16,524 nucleotides of DNA, taken from assembly GCA_050260275.1 (NCBI GenBank), contig JBLNBX010000275.1:1-16524 (forward strand), in the 5' to 3' direction. The DNA comes from DATMXS01 sp050260275 (GTDB taxonomy: Bacteria > Acidobacteriota > Terriglobia > Bryobacterales > Bryobacteraceae). Made by a program: the position numbers and the translations under genes. Each line of letters begins with the position of its first letter. Within the stretch, counting starts at the first letter, position 1. The notes below the pieces were generated by a model. It was not told the origin of the DNA. It made no database searches and was given only the letters and a program-made list of their open reading frames with translations. This document shows, piece by piece, positions 1 through 6,357 of this stretch.

Positions 1-260
1 CCCGAGCGGATGAGCGATTCGCGATAGTCCAGCGTCATCCCGTCCAGGTAGATCAGGCTCTTCGGGTCGATGTACACCTGCACGCCGTCGAACTCGTACT
101 TGTTGTCGGTGTCGCGCGGCCTGGTTTCGAGCTTGAACAGGTAGCTGAGGCCGCTGCAGCCGCCGCCCTGCACTCCCAGCCGCAGCCCGCCTTCGCTGAC
201 ACCATGCTTCGCGAACTGCTCTTTGATCTTTTGGATGGCTTTGGGCGTTACCTGGATCAT
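1..260 (-). CDS. iscA: Iron-sulfur assembly A-type carrier IscA/HesB family (partial, C-terminus off window)
   Basis: A-type scaffold/carrier that receives or delivers Fe-S clusters in the cytoplasm. Reading the minus strand from the ATG at 260 gives an open frame to the window edge, about 86 residues, beginning MIQVTPKAIQKIKEQF and containing the family signature LRLGVQGGGCSGLSY. Its cysteine is residue 35, the position of the first conserved cysteine in E. coli IscA. The family is usually about 107 residues with a C-terminal CGCG-type motif, which would lie to the left of position 1 and cannot be checked. The start overlaps the iscU stop as ATGA (260-257), so translation is probably coupled and this is the fourth gene of the isc operon. 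ErpA or SufA are alternative names for similar proteins; the isc context favours IscA. Confidence 0.9.
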   Translation of the reverse strand, partial: MIQVTPKAIQKIKEQFAKHGVSEGGLRLGVQGGGCSGLSYLFKLETRPRDTDNKYEFDGVQVYIDPKSLIYLDGMTLDYRESLIRS

Positions 261-658
261 TGCGTCACTCCCTTGCCATTGCGCTTCTTCTTGTAGTCTT
301 CGATGGCCGCCTTGATGGCGTCTTCGGCGAGCACCGAGCAGTGAATCTTGATCGGCGGCAGGCTCAACTCGTTGACGATGTCCACGTTGCGGATTTTCAG
401 CGCCTCGTCGATGCTCTTCCCCTTAACCCACTCTGTGGCGAGCGACGACGCCGCGATCGCGCTGCCGCACCCGAACGTCTTGAACTTCGCTTCCTCTATG
501 ATGCCCGTCTCGTCGTTCACCTTTATCTGCAGCTTCATCACATCGCCGCACTCGGGCGCGCCCACCATCCCGGTGCCGACCGACGGGTCTTTCTTGTCGA
601 GGCTTCCGACGTTCCTCGGGTTTGAGTAATGATCCAGAACTTTCTCTGAGTACGCCAT
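257..658 (-). CDS. iscU: Fe-S cluster scaffold protein IscU
   Basis: Scaffold on which IscS-derived sulfur and iron are assembled into [2Fe-2S]/[4Fe-4S] clusters. It has 133 residues, close to the usual 128-130. The three cluster-ligand cysteines are visible: C37 in GAPECGDV (with D39), C64 in FGCGSAIAASS and C107 in IHCSVLAEDAI. LPPIK at residues 100-104 corresponds to the LPPVK peptide that the HscA chaperone binds in E. coli IscU. The start is 2 nt downstream of the iscS stop, and a GGGAG Shine-Dalgarno sequence overlaps the end of iscS (664-668). The stop overlaps the iscA start. Full-length IscU with all ligands; a shorter NifU-like N-domain reading is less likely given the neighbours. 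Confidence 0.97.
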   Translation of the reverse strand: MAYSEKVLDHYSNPRNVGSLDKKDPSVGTGMVGAPECGDVMKLQIKVNDETGIIEEAKFKTFGCGSAIAASSLATEWVKGKSIDEALKIRNVDIVNELSLPPIKIHCSVLAEDAIKAAIEDYKKKRNGKGVTQ

Positions 659-660
659 CT

Positions 661-1875
661 CTACTCCCTTGCCCAGTTCACCGTCTTCAGATCCACGCCC
701 TCTTGGGCCATCTCGTACAGCGGCGAGAGTTCGCGGAGCTTCTTCACGGTCTCAATGACGCGCGCGGCCACGTACTCCACTTCTTCCTGCGTGTTGAACC
801 GCCCCAACCCGAAACGGATGGAGCTGTGCGCCAGCTCGTCGGGCACTCCCATCGCCTTCAGCACGAAGCTCGGCTCGAGCGTCGCCGACGTGCACGCGGA
901 GCCGCTCGAAACAGCCACCTCCTTGATGCCCATCATGAGCGACTCGCCTTCCACCCACCCGAAACTCATGTTCAGGTTATTCGGCAGGCGGTGCTCCATA
1001 CTGCCGTTGACGTAGACGGCGTCGAGTCCGGCCTCGATGCGCTGCTTCAACAGGTCGCGCAGACCGCGCAGGCGGGCGCTCTCCTCGGCCATCTCTGCCT
1101 GGCAGATCTCGCACGCCGCGCCGAGCCCGACGATTCCCGTCACATTCAGCGTCCCCGAGCGCATGCCGCGCTCGTGCCCTCCGCCGTCCATCTGTGGAGC
1201 GAGTTGCACGCGGGGGTTCTTCCGCCGCACGTAAAGCGCGCCCACTCCCTTCGGCCCGTACATCTTGTGGGCGCTGATCGAGAGCAGGTCCACGTTGTCT
1301 TCGATCACGTTTACGGGAACCTTGCCCACGGCCTGCGTGGCGTCGGAGTGGAACAGAATGCCGTGCTCCTTCGCGATGTGCCCGATCTCGCGAATGGGCT
1401 GCAACACGCCGGTTTCGTTGTTGGCCCACATCACCGAAATCAGGATCGTCTTCGGCGTGATGGCCGCCCGCAGCTCATCGAGGTCGATCAGCCCGTCCCG
1501 CCGCACGCCGAGGAACGTCGTCTCGTACCCGCGCTTCGCGAGGTGCTTGCAGGTGTCAAGAACGGCTTTGTGCTCAGTGGCAACCGTGATGATGTGGTTG
1601 CCGCGCTCGGCGTACATTTCGGCCACGCCCTTGATGGCCAGATTGTCGGACTCCGTCGCGCCGCTCGTGAAAATGATCTCCTTCGCGTCCGCGCCGATGA
1701 GCGATGCGATCTGACGCCGCGCCTTGTCCACCGCCTGCTCGGCCTCCCAGCCGAACGAGTGGTTGCGGCTGGCCGCGTTACCGAACTTCTCCGTGAAGTA
1801 GGGCAGCATCGCCTCAAGCACGCGCGGGTCGAGCGGCGTGGTGGCGTGATAATCCATGTAAATCGGAGTCTTCAT
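661..1875 (-). CDS. iscS: Cysteine desulfurase IscS
   Basis: PLP-dependent enzyme that converts L-cysteine to alanine and leaves a persulfide for Fe-S assembly, tRNA thiolation and other sulfur uses. It has 404 residues, matching the group I IscS/NifS length. The N-terminus MKTPIYMDYHATTPLDPRV is typical of IscS. H102 (TEHKAV) corresponds to the PLP-stacking histidine, the SAHKMYGPKG motif places the Schiff-base lysine at K204, and C328 in SSGSACTS is the catalytic cysteine on the mobile loop. Its ATG overlaps the iscR TGA (ATGA at 1875-1872), so it is the second gene of iscRSUA. The set iscR/iscS/iscU makes IscS much more likely than NifS or SufS. Confidence 0.98.
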   Translation of the reverse strand: MKTPIYMDYHATTPLDPRVLEAMLPYFTEKFGNAASRNHSFGWEAEQAVDKARRQIASLIGADAKEIIFTSGATESDNLAIKGVAEMYAERGNHIITVATEHKAVLDTCKHLAKRGYETTFLGVRRDGLIDLDELRAAITPKTILISVMWANNETGVLQPIREIGHIAKEHGILFHSDATQAVGKVPVNVIEDNVDLLSISAHKMYGPKGVGALYVRRKNPRVQLAPQMDGGGHERGMRSGTLNVTGIVGLGAACEICQAEMAEESARLRGLRDLLKQRIEAGLDAVYVNGSMEHRLPNNLNMSFGWVEGESLMMGIKEVAVSSGSACTSATLEPSFVLKAMGVPDELAHSSIRFGLGRFNTQEEVEYVAARVIETVKKLRELSPLYEMAQEGVDLKTVNWARE

Positions 1876-2303
1876 CTAAGTACCGTGAGAGAGACCGGAG
1901 TTTCCGCAGCGATCTCCGCAATCGTCATGCCCTCGAGCACGGATATGATTCGCTCGTGCACCTTCCGCAGCGGCTCGCGCACGCTGCATCGCACGGAGTG
2001 ATCGCATCCACTGTGCGACGTGAAGCAGGCGGTAAGGACGATCGGGCCTTCGATGGCGCTGATGGCCTCGAGCGCCGTAATGTTCATCGGATCCCGCGTC
2101 AGCTTGTAGCCGCCGTTGGTGCCTTGCACCGACGCCAGCAGCCCGCCCCGCGCCAGCTTCTGCAGCACCTTCGAGAGCAGTGGGAGCGGAATTCCGTAAG
2201 CCTCGGCGATCTCCTTTGCGCTCGCCGCCTCACCGGCCGGAGCAACGGCCAGGTGCCGGAGCGCGATCAACCCGTAATCCGCCTTCTTCGTGAGCTTGAG
2301 CAT
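1872..2303 (-). CDS. iscR: Rrf2-family Fe-S responsive transcriptional regulator (IscR-like)
   Basis: Winged-helix Rrf2 repressor expected to sense Fe-S cluster status and control the isc operon. I start it at the ATG at 2303 (MLKLTKKADYGLIALRHLA), giving 143 residues, because Rrf2 proteins begin just before this helix. The frame stays open to an upstream ATG at 2351, but that adds 16 unconserved residues and would run through the GGWCC array. The helix-turn-helix is in residues 27-52 (AKEIAEAYGIPLPLLSKVLQKLA), followed by the wing (GTNGGYKL). Three cysteines at C93, C100 and C106 match the cluster-ligand region of IscR, with spacing C-x6-C-x5-C. The E. coli fourth ligand, a histidine three residues after the last cysteine, is an arginine here (R109). 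No strong Shine-Dalgarno sequence is visible at the chosen start. Confidence 0.92.
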   Translation of the reverse strand: MLKLTKKADYGLIALRHLAVAPAGEAASAKEIAEAYGIPLPLLSKVLQKLARGGLLASVQGTNGGYKLTRDPMNITALEAISAIEGPIVLTACFTSHSGCDHSVRCSVREPLRKVHERIISVLEGMTIAEIAAETPVSLTVLR

Positions 2304-2316
2304 TGCGGACGCATTC

Positions 2317-2359
2317 GGTCCAACAGGACTGTTTAGGTCCAAGTGGACCATTCCGGTCC
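2317..2359. promoter_or_regulatory. Regular array of GGWCC half-sites upstream of iscR (probable operator)
   Basis: Five half-sites start at 2317 (GGTCC), 2326 (GGACT, one mismatch), 2336 (GGTCC), 2345 (GGACC) and 2355 (GGTCC). The steps are 9, 10, 9 and 10 bp, close to one helical turn. Neighbours form perfect inverted repeats: GGTCCA-AG-TGGACC (2336-2349) and TGGACC-ATTCC-GGTCCA (2344-2360). Read on the minus strand, 2327-2339 (GACCTAAACAGTC) matches 11 of 13 positions of the core of the E. coli type 1 IscR site as I recall it (GACTRWWWYAGTC). Autoregulation by IscR is the natural inference. As RNA, the same repeats could form alternative hairpins in the iscR leader. Confidence 0.6.
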
Positions 2360-2367
2360 AGATTGAA

Positions 2368-2396
2368 GATTAACAATTCCGGACCTCCGGTGTCAA
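2368..2396 (-). promoter_or_regulatory. Probable sigma70-type promoter of the isc operon
   Basis: On the minus strand TTGACA (2396-2391), a perfect -35, is followed by 17 bp and TTAATC (2373-2368), which matches 3 of 6 of the -10 consensus. Transcription would start near 2361, so the GGWCC array lies over the start point and early leader, a position suited to repression. Another GGACC (2381-2385) lies in the spacer. The -35 and spacing are good; the -10 is weak. Confidence 0.5.
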
Positions 2397-2415
2397 TCAC
2401 GGCTTCCCTAGAGCC

Positions 2416-2421
2416 TACAAT
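2416..2421 (+). promoter_or_regulatory. Possible -10 element for the DUF72 gene
   Basis: TACAAT (5 of 6 matches to TATAAT) lies 17 nt before the ATG at 2439. No convincing -35 is present at the correct distance; TGTCAA at 2391-2396 is 19 bp away and poor. If used, the leader would be only about 10 nt, carrying AGGG (2427-2430) as the ribosome-binding site. Confidence 0.25.
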
Positions 2422-2438
2422 GGCTTAGGGGCCGCGCG

Positions 2439-3158
2439 ATGATCCGGATCGGCACGTCCGGCTGGCAGTACAAGCACTGGCGCGGGCCGTTTTACCCCGC
2501 CGATCTGCCGGCTTCGCGAATGCTGGCCTTCTACCTGGAGCACTTCGACACGGTGGAGGTGAACAACTCCTTCTACCGCCTGCCGGCGCTGGAGACGTTC
2601 GAGAATTGGAAGGCCGCATCGCCTCCCGGCTTCCTCTTCGCGGTAAAGGGCAGCCGCTTCATCACGCACATGAAGAAGCTGAAAGACCCTGAGCCCTCTT
2701 CACGGAAGTTCTTCGACGCTGTCGCGGGCCTCGGGAGCAAGCTCGGGCCCATCCTGTGGCAGCTTCCGCCCTTCTGGCAGGTGAACGCGGAGCGGCTGGA
2801 CGAGTTCCTCTCCGTGCTGCCGCGCCGGCGCCGGTACGCCTTCGAGTTTCGCAACGAAACCTGGTTCACCGGAGAAGTGAGCGCCATACTAAAGCGGCAC
2901 AAGGCGGCCTTCTGCATTTACGATCTCGATTACCGGCAGTCGCCGCGGACGGTCACCGCCGATTGGGTCTATGTGCGCCTGCACGGCCCCGACGGCAAGT
3001 ACTCCGGATCTTATCCGGATGACGCGCTCAAGGAATGGGCGCGCCAGTTTGATGAATGGACGCGCGAAGGGCGGGACGTGTACTGTTACTTCGATAACGA
3101 CCAGGCAGGCTATGCCGTACGGAACGCGCTGCGGCTTAGGGAACTCGTTGGGGTGTGA
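2439..3158 (+). CDS. DUF72 (YecE-like) family protein
   Basis: TIM-barrel-like DUF72 protein of 239 residues, a usual length for the family; its biochemical function is not established. Recognisable blocks in order: IGTSGW (4-9), HFDTVEVNNSFYR (35-47), FAVKGSRFITH (67-77), WQLPP (107-111), FEFRNETWF (135-143), VRLHG (179-183) and YCYFDNDQAGYAVRNA (215-230). The FEFRN and YFDND blocks and the NNSFYR block are the most conserved in the family and are thought to line the barrel mouth. The start is ATG 2439, preceded by a modest AGGG motif. It is divergent from iscR and shares the 135-bp intergenic region, but nothing in the protein suggests a role in Fe-S assembly. Confidence 0.93.
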   Translation: MIRIGTSGWQYKHWRGPFYPADLPASRMLAFYLEHFDTVEVNNSFYRLPALETFENWKAASPPGFLFAVKGSRFITHMKKLKDPEPSSRKFFDAVAGLGSKLGPILWQLPPFWQVNAERLDEFLSVLPRRRRYAFEFRNETWFTGEVSAILKRHKAAFCIYDLDYRQSPRTVTADWVYVRLHGPDGKYSGSYPDDALKEWARQFDEWTREGRDVYCYFDNDQAGYAVRNALRLRELVGV

Positions 3159-3343
3159 ATGACCGTGCGGCTTAGACTATGTGGGCACGGATTTCAGCAG
3201 ACTGCGGCAGTAGTCAGCGTGGGCTCACTGACCGCGGCAAAGCCTTAATCCATCATCGACAGCGGGCTGAGGTTCTTCTTCATTCCGAGCCCTTTCGGGA
3301 GCGACGGAGTACTGATGGTTGGGAGCTCGTGTGAGGAAAAGGT

Positions 3344-3420
<77 letters not shown>

Positions 3421-3425
3421 GTCAT

Positions 3426-3455
3426 ATGCTAGCGCTAGCGGACCGGTGCGGTCAA
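3426..3455 (-). promoter_or_regulatory. Possible promoter of the initiator tRNA gene
   Basis: On the minus strand TTGACC (3455-3450, 5 of 6 to the -35) is followed by 18 bp and TAGCAT (3431-3426, 4 of 6 to the -10), only about 5 nt before the mature tRNA 5' end. A perfect 12-bp palindrome GCTAGCGCTAGC (3428-3439) overlaps the -10, and GGACC-N5-GGTCA (3440-3454) lies across the -35 and spacer. The very short leader is a weakness of this call. Confidence 0.4.
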
Positions 3456-3542
3456 CCTCGATGTTTGGCCTGTGAATTGCCTCCGGATCAGGCCGCCGCT
3501 CGCTATACCCCGGCCCGTCCGCCGGCACCGCTTCTGAGCTGC

Positions 3543-4253
3543 TCAGTCCAGCTTCCCGAGCAGGTACGTACCCGGCCGTTCGAAGCCGATGACGGCCAAT
3601 CCCCTCTCAAAGCACTCCTGCAAACGCGCGCCCATCGCTTTCTGAATCTCCCGCAGGCGCTCGGTATCGCCAGCCTCCGGCAGCTCCGGCACTTCGATGC
3701 GCGCCTCCACGCCTGGCCGTTCGGCGGCGCGGCCTGAGGCGGCCGCTTCCGCCCTGGCGCTCCTCAGGTGCCATTCCGCCACGCAGCGATCGCTCGGCAG
3801 CGGACCGCGCGGTGTCTCGCGCGTGCCGTAGGCGTCCGGCAGGTAACGCCTGACGACGGCCCCCAGGCGCTCGATATTGAAGTAGGCGTTCTTGAGCTCT
3901 AGCGGATCGAACGTCCATTCCATGAGATCGAGGCCGTCCGCGAGCGCCTTCCTGCGTTGTTCGAGCTTGAGCGCGCGGCCGATGCCGCGGTTTCTGTACC
4001 CGGGCTGGACGGCCAGCATGTGGCTGTGCAGATACGGACGGCCCTCGCGGAGGGCTGCGAAAGCCAGCGTGAAGCCGATCATACGGTCGCCGTCGAACGC
4101 GCCGAAGCTCTGGCCTCCGGTCATCGCCGCCACCACGAACATGTGAGGGGGGACGAGTTCGATATCGGGAAGCGGCCAGTTGTCGCGTTCGAGAGCGAGC
4201 GCCTGGCGGTACTCCTCTGCGGTGGTTAGCAGGCGCGTCACGATGGCGCTCAC
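3543..4253 (-). CDS. GNAT-family N-acetyltransferase, COG3375-like
   Basis: Predicted acetyl-CoA-dependent acyltransferase of 236 residues; the substrate is unknown. The acetyl-CoA binding motif A is SHMLAVQPGYRNRGIGRAL (77-95), with the R/Q-x-x-G-x-G/A pattern at R87-N-R-G-I-G92. Downstream, FDPLELKNAYFNIERLGAVV (115-134) and RRYLPDAYG (135-143) resemble a widespread uncharacterised GNAT subfamily (COG3375). The start is a GTG at 4253 overlapping the mazG stop as GTGA (4253-4250), so it is translated from the mazG message. The C-terminal section after about residue 165 is alanine/arginine-rich and then becomes conserved-looking again (ARIEVPELPE, GTYLLGKL). A link with nucleotide pool cleaning cannot be claimed from adjacency alone. 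Confidence 0.88.
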   Translation of the reverse strand: MSAIVTRLLTTAEEYRQALALERDNWPLPDIELVPPHMFVVAAMTGGQSFGAFDGDRMIGFTLAFAALREGRPYLHSHMLAVQPGYRNRGIGRALKLEQRRKALADGLDLMEWTFDPLELKNAYFNIERLGAVVRRYLPDAYGTRETPRGPLPSDRCVAEWHLRSARAEAAASGRAAERPGVEARIEVPELPEAGDTERLREIQKAMGARLQECFERGLAVIGFERPGTYLLGKLD

Positions 4254-5041
4254 CGCCGTTTAGCCTCCTGCCACAGCGCCTCCATTTCGGCCAGAGTAGC
4301 TTCTCTAGGCGTCTTGCCGGCCTCTTTCAACTTCGATTCCACATAGGAGAACCGCGCGCGGAACTTGCGGTTAGTGCCGCGCAGAGCCTGTTCGGGATCA
4401 ACATGGAGGAAGCGGGCGACGTTGACGATGGTGAAAAGGATGTCGCCGATCTCGTCTTCGATGCGCTCGCGCGGCGCCCCCGTCCGGCGTGCGTCTTCGA
4501 GTTCCTCGATCTCCTCGTCGAGCTTCTCGAGGACCTGTTCCGCGCCTTCCCAGTCGAAACCCGCGCCGGCGGCGCGCGACGAGATCTGCGCGGCCTCGAC
4601 GAGCGCAGGCAAGGCACGCGGAACGGAATCGAGCAGGCCGGCATCGGGTTTCTCGCCGGCCTTGATCTCGCCCCAGATCTGCTTCACGTCCTCGGGAGTC
4701 TCGGCGGTGCCTTCGCCGAAGACGTGCGGGTGGCGCCGGACAAGCTTCTCGTTGATGGAATCGAGCGAGTCCTCGATGCGGAACAGGCCGGCTTCGGCGG
4801 CCATCTGGGCGAAGAACACCACCTCAAGAAGCAGATCGCCAAGCTCTTCCTTAAGGCCGGGCCAATCGCGAGCGTCGACGGCGTCGAGGGCCTCATAGGT
4901 CTCCTCGAGCAGGTAAGGCTTGAGGGTGTCGAAGTCCTGCTTGCGGTCCCAGGGGCAGCCTTCGGGGGAGCGGAGGCGGGCCATGATCTCGACAAGGCGC
5001 TCGAAACGGCTGCCTGCGGAAGGGTTCAGGTCTGAAGACAT
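4250..5041 (-). CDS. mazG: Nucleoside triphosphate pyrophosphohydrolase MazG
   Basis: House-cleaning all-alpha NTP-PPase that hydrolyses (possibly non-canonical) NTPs to NMP and pyrophosphate. It has 263 residues from the ATG at 5041, the usual length for the two-domain form (E. coli 263). The first MazG domain carries E46-E47-x-x-E50 with E66-x-x-D69 (LLEETYEALDAV, KEELGDLLLEVVF). The second repeats it with E176-E177-x-x-E180 and E197-x-x-D200 (KLDEEIEELEDA, EDEIGDILFTIVNVAR). GCPWDRKQDFDTLKPYLLEE (28-47) is the family N-terminal signature. The frame is open for 50 codons upstream to 5191, but that part is unlike MazG and runs through a repeat, so I do not include it. No Shine-Dalgarno sequence is obvious. 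It is co-transcribed with the GNAT gene. Confidence 0.95.
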   Translation of the reverse strand: MSSDLNPSAGSRFERLVEIMARLRSPEGCPWDRKQDFDTLKPYLLEETYEALDAVDARDWPGLKEELGDLLLEVVFFAQMAAEAGLFRIEDSLDSINEKLVRRHPHVFGEGTAETPEDVKQIWGEIKAGEKPDAGLLDSVPRALPALVEAAQISSRAAGAGFDWEGAEQVLEKLDEEIEELEDARRTGAPRERIEDEIGDILFTIVNVARFLHVDPEQALRGTNRKFRARFSYVESKLKEAGKTPREATLAEMEALWQEAKRR

Positions 5042-5107
5042 TGTGTGGAAACAACAATTTAGCACGGAAGGATGCGTTGACCCGATCACCGCGGTTTTCC
5101 GAACCCG

Positions 5108-5151
5108 AAACCGGACCAGGTGGTCCGGCGCGGACGAGGGCATCCGCCCCA
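5108..5151. repeat. 44-bp intergenic repeat, copy 1
   Basis: This copy matches 5292-5335 at 42 of 44 positions. The unit contains two hairpins: CCGGACC-AGGT-GGTCCGG (5111-5128, perfect 7-bp arms) and GCGGACG-AGGG-CATCCGC (5134-5151 region, one G-T pair). It lies about 70 bp upstream of mazG and could be part of its leader. Confidence 0.9.
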
Positions 5152-5228
5152 AATCAAGAAGATGCCGCCAAGCCGGGCGAGTCGGGCGCACCGCCCCACA
5201 TCAATCACATGAAGACCACCGCTTTGTG

Positions 5229-5248
5229 GGGCGACCCCCCGGTCGCCC
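5229..5248. repeat. Inverted repeat with 8-bp arms
   Basis: GGGCGACC (5229-5236) and GGTCGCCC (5241-5248) are perfect inverted arms around CCCC. It sits between the two 44-bp repeats. There is no adjacent T-run, so it does not look like an intrinsic terminator. Confidence 0.7.
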
Positions 5249-5291
5249 ATCGGACGCTCAGCGTCATCGCCTCCTCTCAACAAGTCCAGCC

Positions 5292-5335
5292 AAACCGGAC
5301 CAGGTGGTCCGGTGCGGACGAGGGCGTCCGCCCCA
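5292..5335. repeat. 44-bp intergenic repeat, copy 2
   Basis: Direct repeat of 5108-5151, offset 184 bp, with two transitions. Here both internal hairpins are perfect: CCGGACC-AGGT-GGTCCGG (5295-5312) and GCGGACG-AGGG-CGTCCGC (5314-5331). One of the two differences from copy 1 (A to G at 5325-5326) restores a Watson-Crick pair in the second stem. Confidence 0.9.
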
Positions 5336-5377
5336 CCGGGGGCGTAGGCTCAGCGGGAGCCAGACCCGGGGTCGGGG

Positions 5378-5517
5378 GCGGATTTCAGTCCGCTGCGGAG
5401 CTTCAGCTCCGCACGTTGCGGTTCACATCTCGGTTGCAGGGCTAAAGCCCTGCGCGGGCTCGAAGCCCGGCCTCCAGGGAGCCCTGCTGGGCTTTACCCC
5501 CGCTGCGTCTCGAGACG
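5378..5517. repeat. Cluster of consecutive short palindromes
   Basis: A run of hairpin-forming words with tiny loops: GCGGATTTCAGTCCGC (5378-5393), TGCGGAGCT-TC-AGCTCCGCA (5394-5413), GCAGGGCT-AA-AGCCCTGC (5436-5453), CGGGCT-CGA-AGCCCG (5455-5469), CAGGG-AG-CCCTG (5475-5486) and CGTCTC-GAGACG (5506-5517). The stems differ in sequence, but several share an inner GCT/AGC closing a 2-3 nt loop. No T-run follows any of them. They resemble intergenic palindromic elements I associate with Acidobacteria and other large genomes, though I cannot confirm that here. Confidence 0.8.
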
Positions 5518-5586
5518 TCTGCAGCCCCGGCAGAAAGTTAGAAAGTTGCCACGGCGCGAGCCGTCGGGAACCGGCTCGCTCGGGCC

Positions 5587-5592
5587 TATAAT
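5587..5592 (+). promoter_or_regulatory. Probable -10 element of the sdhCAB promoter
   Basis: A perfect TATAAT lies 47 nt before the sdhC start. The correctly spaced -35 region (about 5563-5570) does not resemble TTGACA, but the word CGGGAACCGGC (5565-5575) lies just upstream and recurs before the htrA TATAAT. An alternative sigma factor or an activator may compensate for the missing -35. Confidence 0.5.
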
Positions 5593-5638
5593 GTTATGAC
5601 TCGGTGGGGTGTGCTAGCCGGACCGAGAGGGGGGACCT

Positions 5639-6357
5639 GTGGCATCCGCGAGTGATGCAATTGTCGACACCAAGCTCGAACGCACGTACGGGTTTTATGC
5701 GATCCCGATAGGGAAGAAAGCCGTGATGGCCTTCACGGGGCTCATCCTCGTGTTCTACGTCATCGGACACCTGGCGGGGAACCTGCTGATTTACGGCGGC
5801 CGGGCAACTATCAACAGCTACTCGGAAATGCTGCACGCCAGCAGCGCGGCGCTGTGGACGGCGCGGGTGGTGCTGCTCCTGGCCGTTGGCCTGCACATCT
5901 GGATGACGTTCTCTCTCTGGCGGGAGAAGCGGCGCGCGCGTCCGGTGCAGTATCACAAGAAGGATTTCATTGTGGCCTCGTACGCCTCCCGGACGATGAT
6001 GTGGAGCGGCCCGATCTTCGCCGCCTTCGTAGTCTTCCATGTCATGCACCTGACAGTGGGCGACGTCCCCGGGCTGGCGCTGGCGAGGACAGACGGCGGT
6101 TACGACGTCTATCAGAACCTCGTCGTTGGATTCCGGCACTGGTGGGTGTCGGCCGCCTACATCGTGGCAGTCCTGCTCCTGATGCTGCACCTGTACCACG
6201 GCGTCTGGAGCATGTTCCAGTCGGTGGGGCTGAATCACCCGCGGTTTACGCCGCGGCTCAAGCGCTTTGCGCAGGTCTTCAGCATCGCGATCGCCGCAGG
6301 GTACATATCGATCCCGCTGGCGGTGCTCACGGGCGTGATTGGCGGGGAGGTGAGGTA

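Larger units (their letters stand above)
5042..5638. other. 597-bp divergent intergenic region rich in palindromes
   Basis: This gap separates the divergent mazG and sdhC genes. It holds two 44-bp repeats, at least six further short inverted repeats with perfect arms, and a TATAAT near its right end. Short open frames cross it in several phases, but they have no ribosome-binding sites or recognisable motifs and their apparent periodicity comes from the palindromes. I see no real gene here. Confidence 0.7.

Noticed and set aside
622..2001. 459-codon open frame on the plus strand opposite iscS and iscR
   Set aside because: It is antisense to two genes with clear catalytic and ligand residues. 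Its translation is rich in Arg, His and Leu without motifs, as expected for the shadow of a GC-rich gene.
2304..2351. Upstream ATG extending iscR by 16 residues
   Set aside because: The added residues are not part of the Rrf2 fold, and the segment is the operator array and probable leader.
3534..3546. CTGAGC-T-GCTCAG palindrome at the end of the GNAT gene, considered as a terminator
   Set aside because: The arms are only 6 bp with a 1-nt centre, overlap the stop codon and have no T-run in the direction of transcription.
5042..5191. 50-residue N-terminal extension of MazG
   Set aside because: Family alignments, as I recall them, start near the ATG at 5041, and the extension runs through the 44-bp repeat.
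5854..6357. Long N-terminal extension of the sdhA frame through sdhC, suggesting a fusion
   Set aside because: This part is out of phase with sdhC, which has clear haem histidines and helices. The GTG at 6358 with a good ribosome-binding site gives a normal SdhA.
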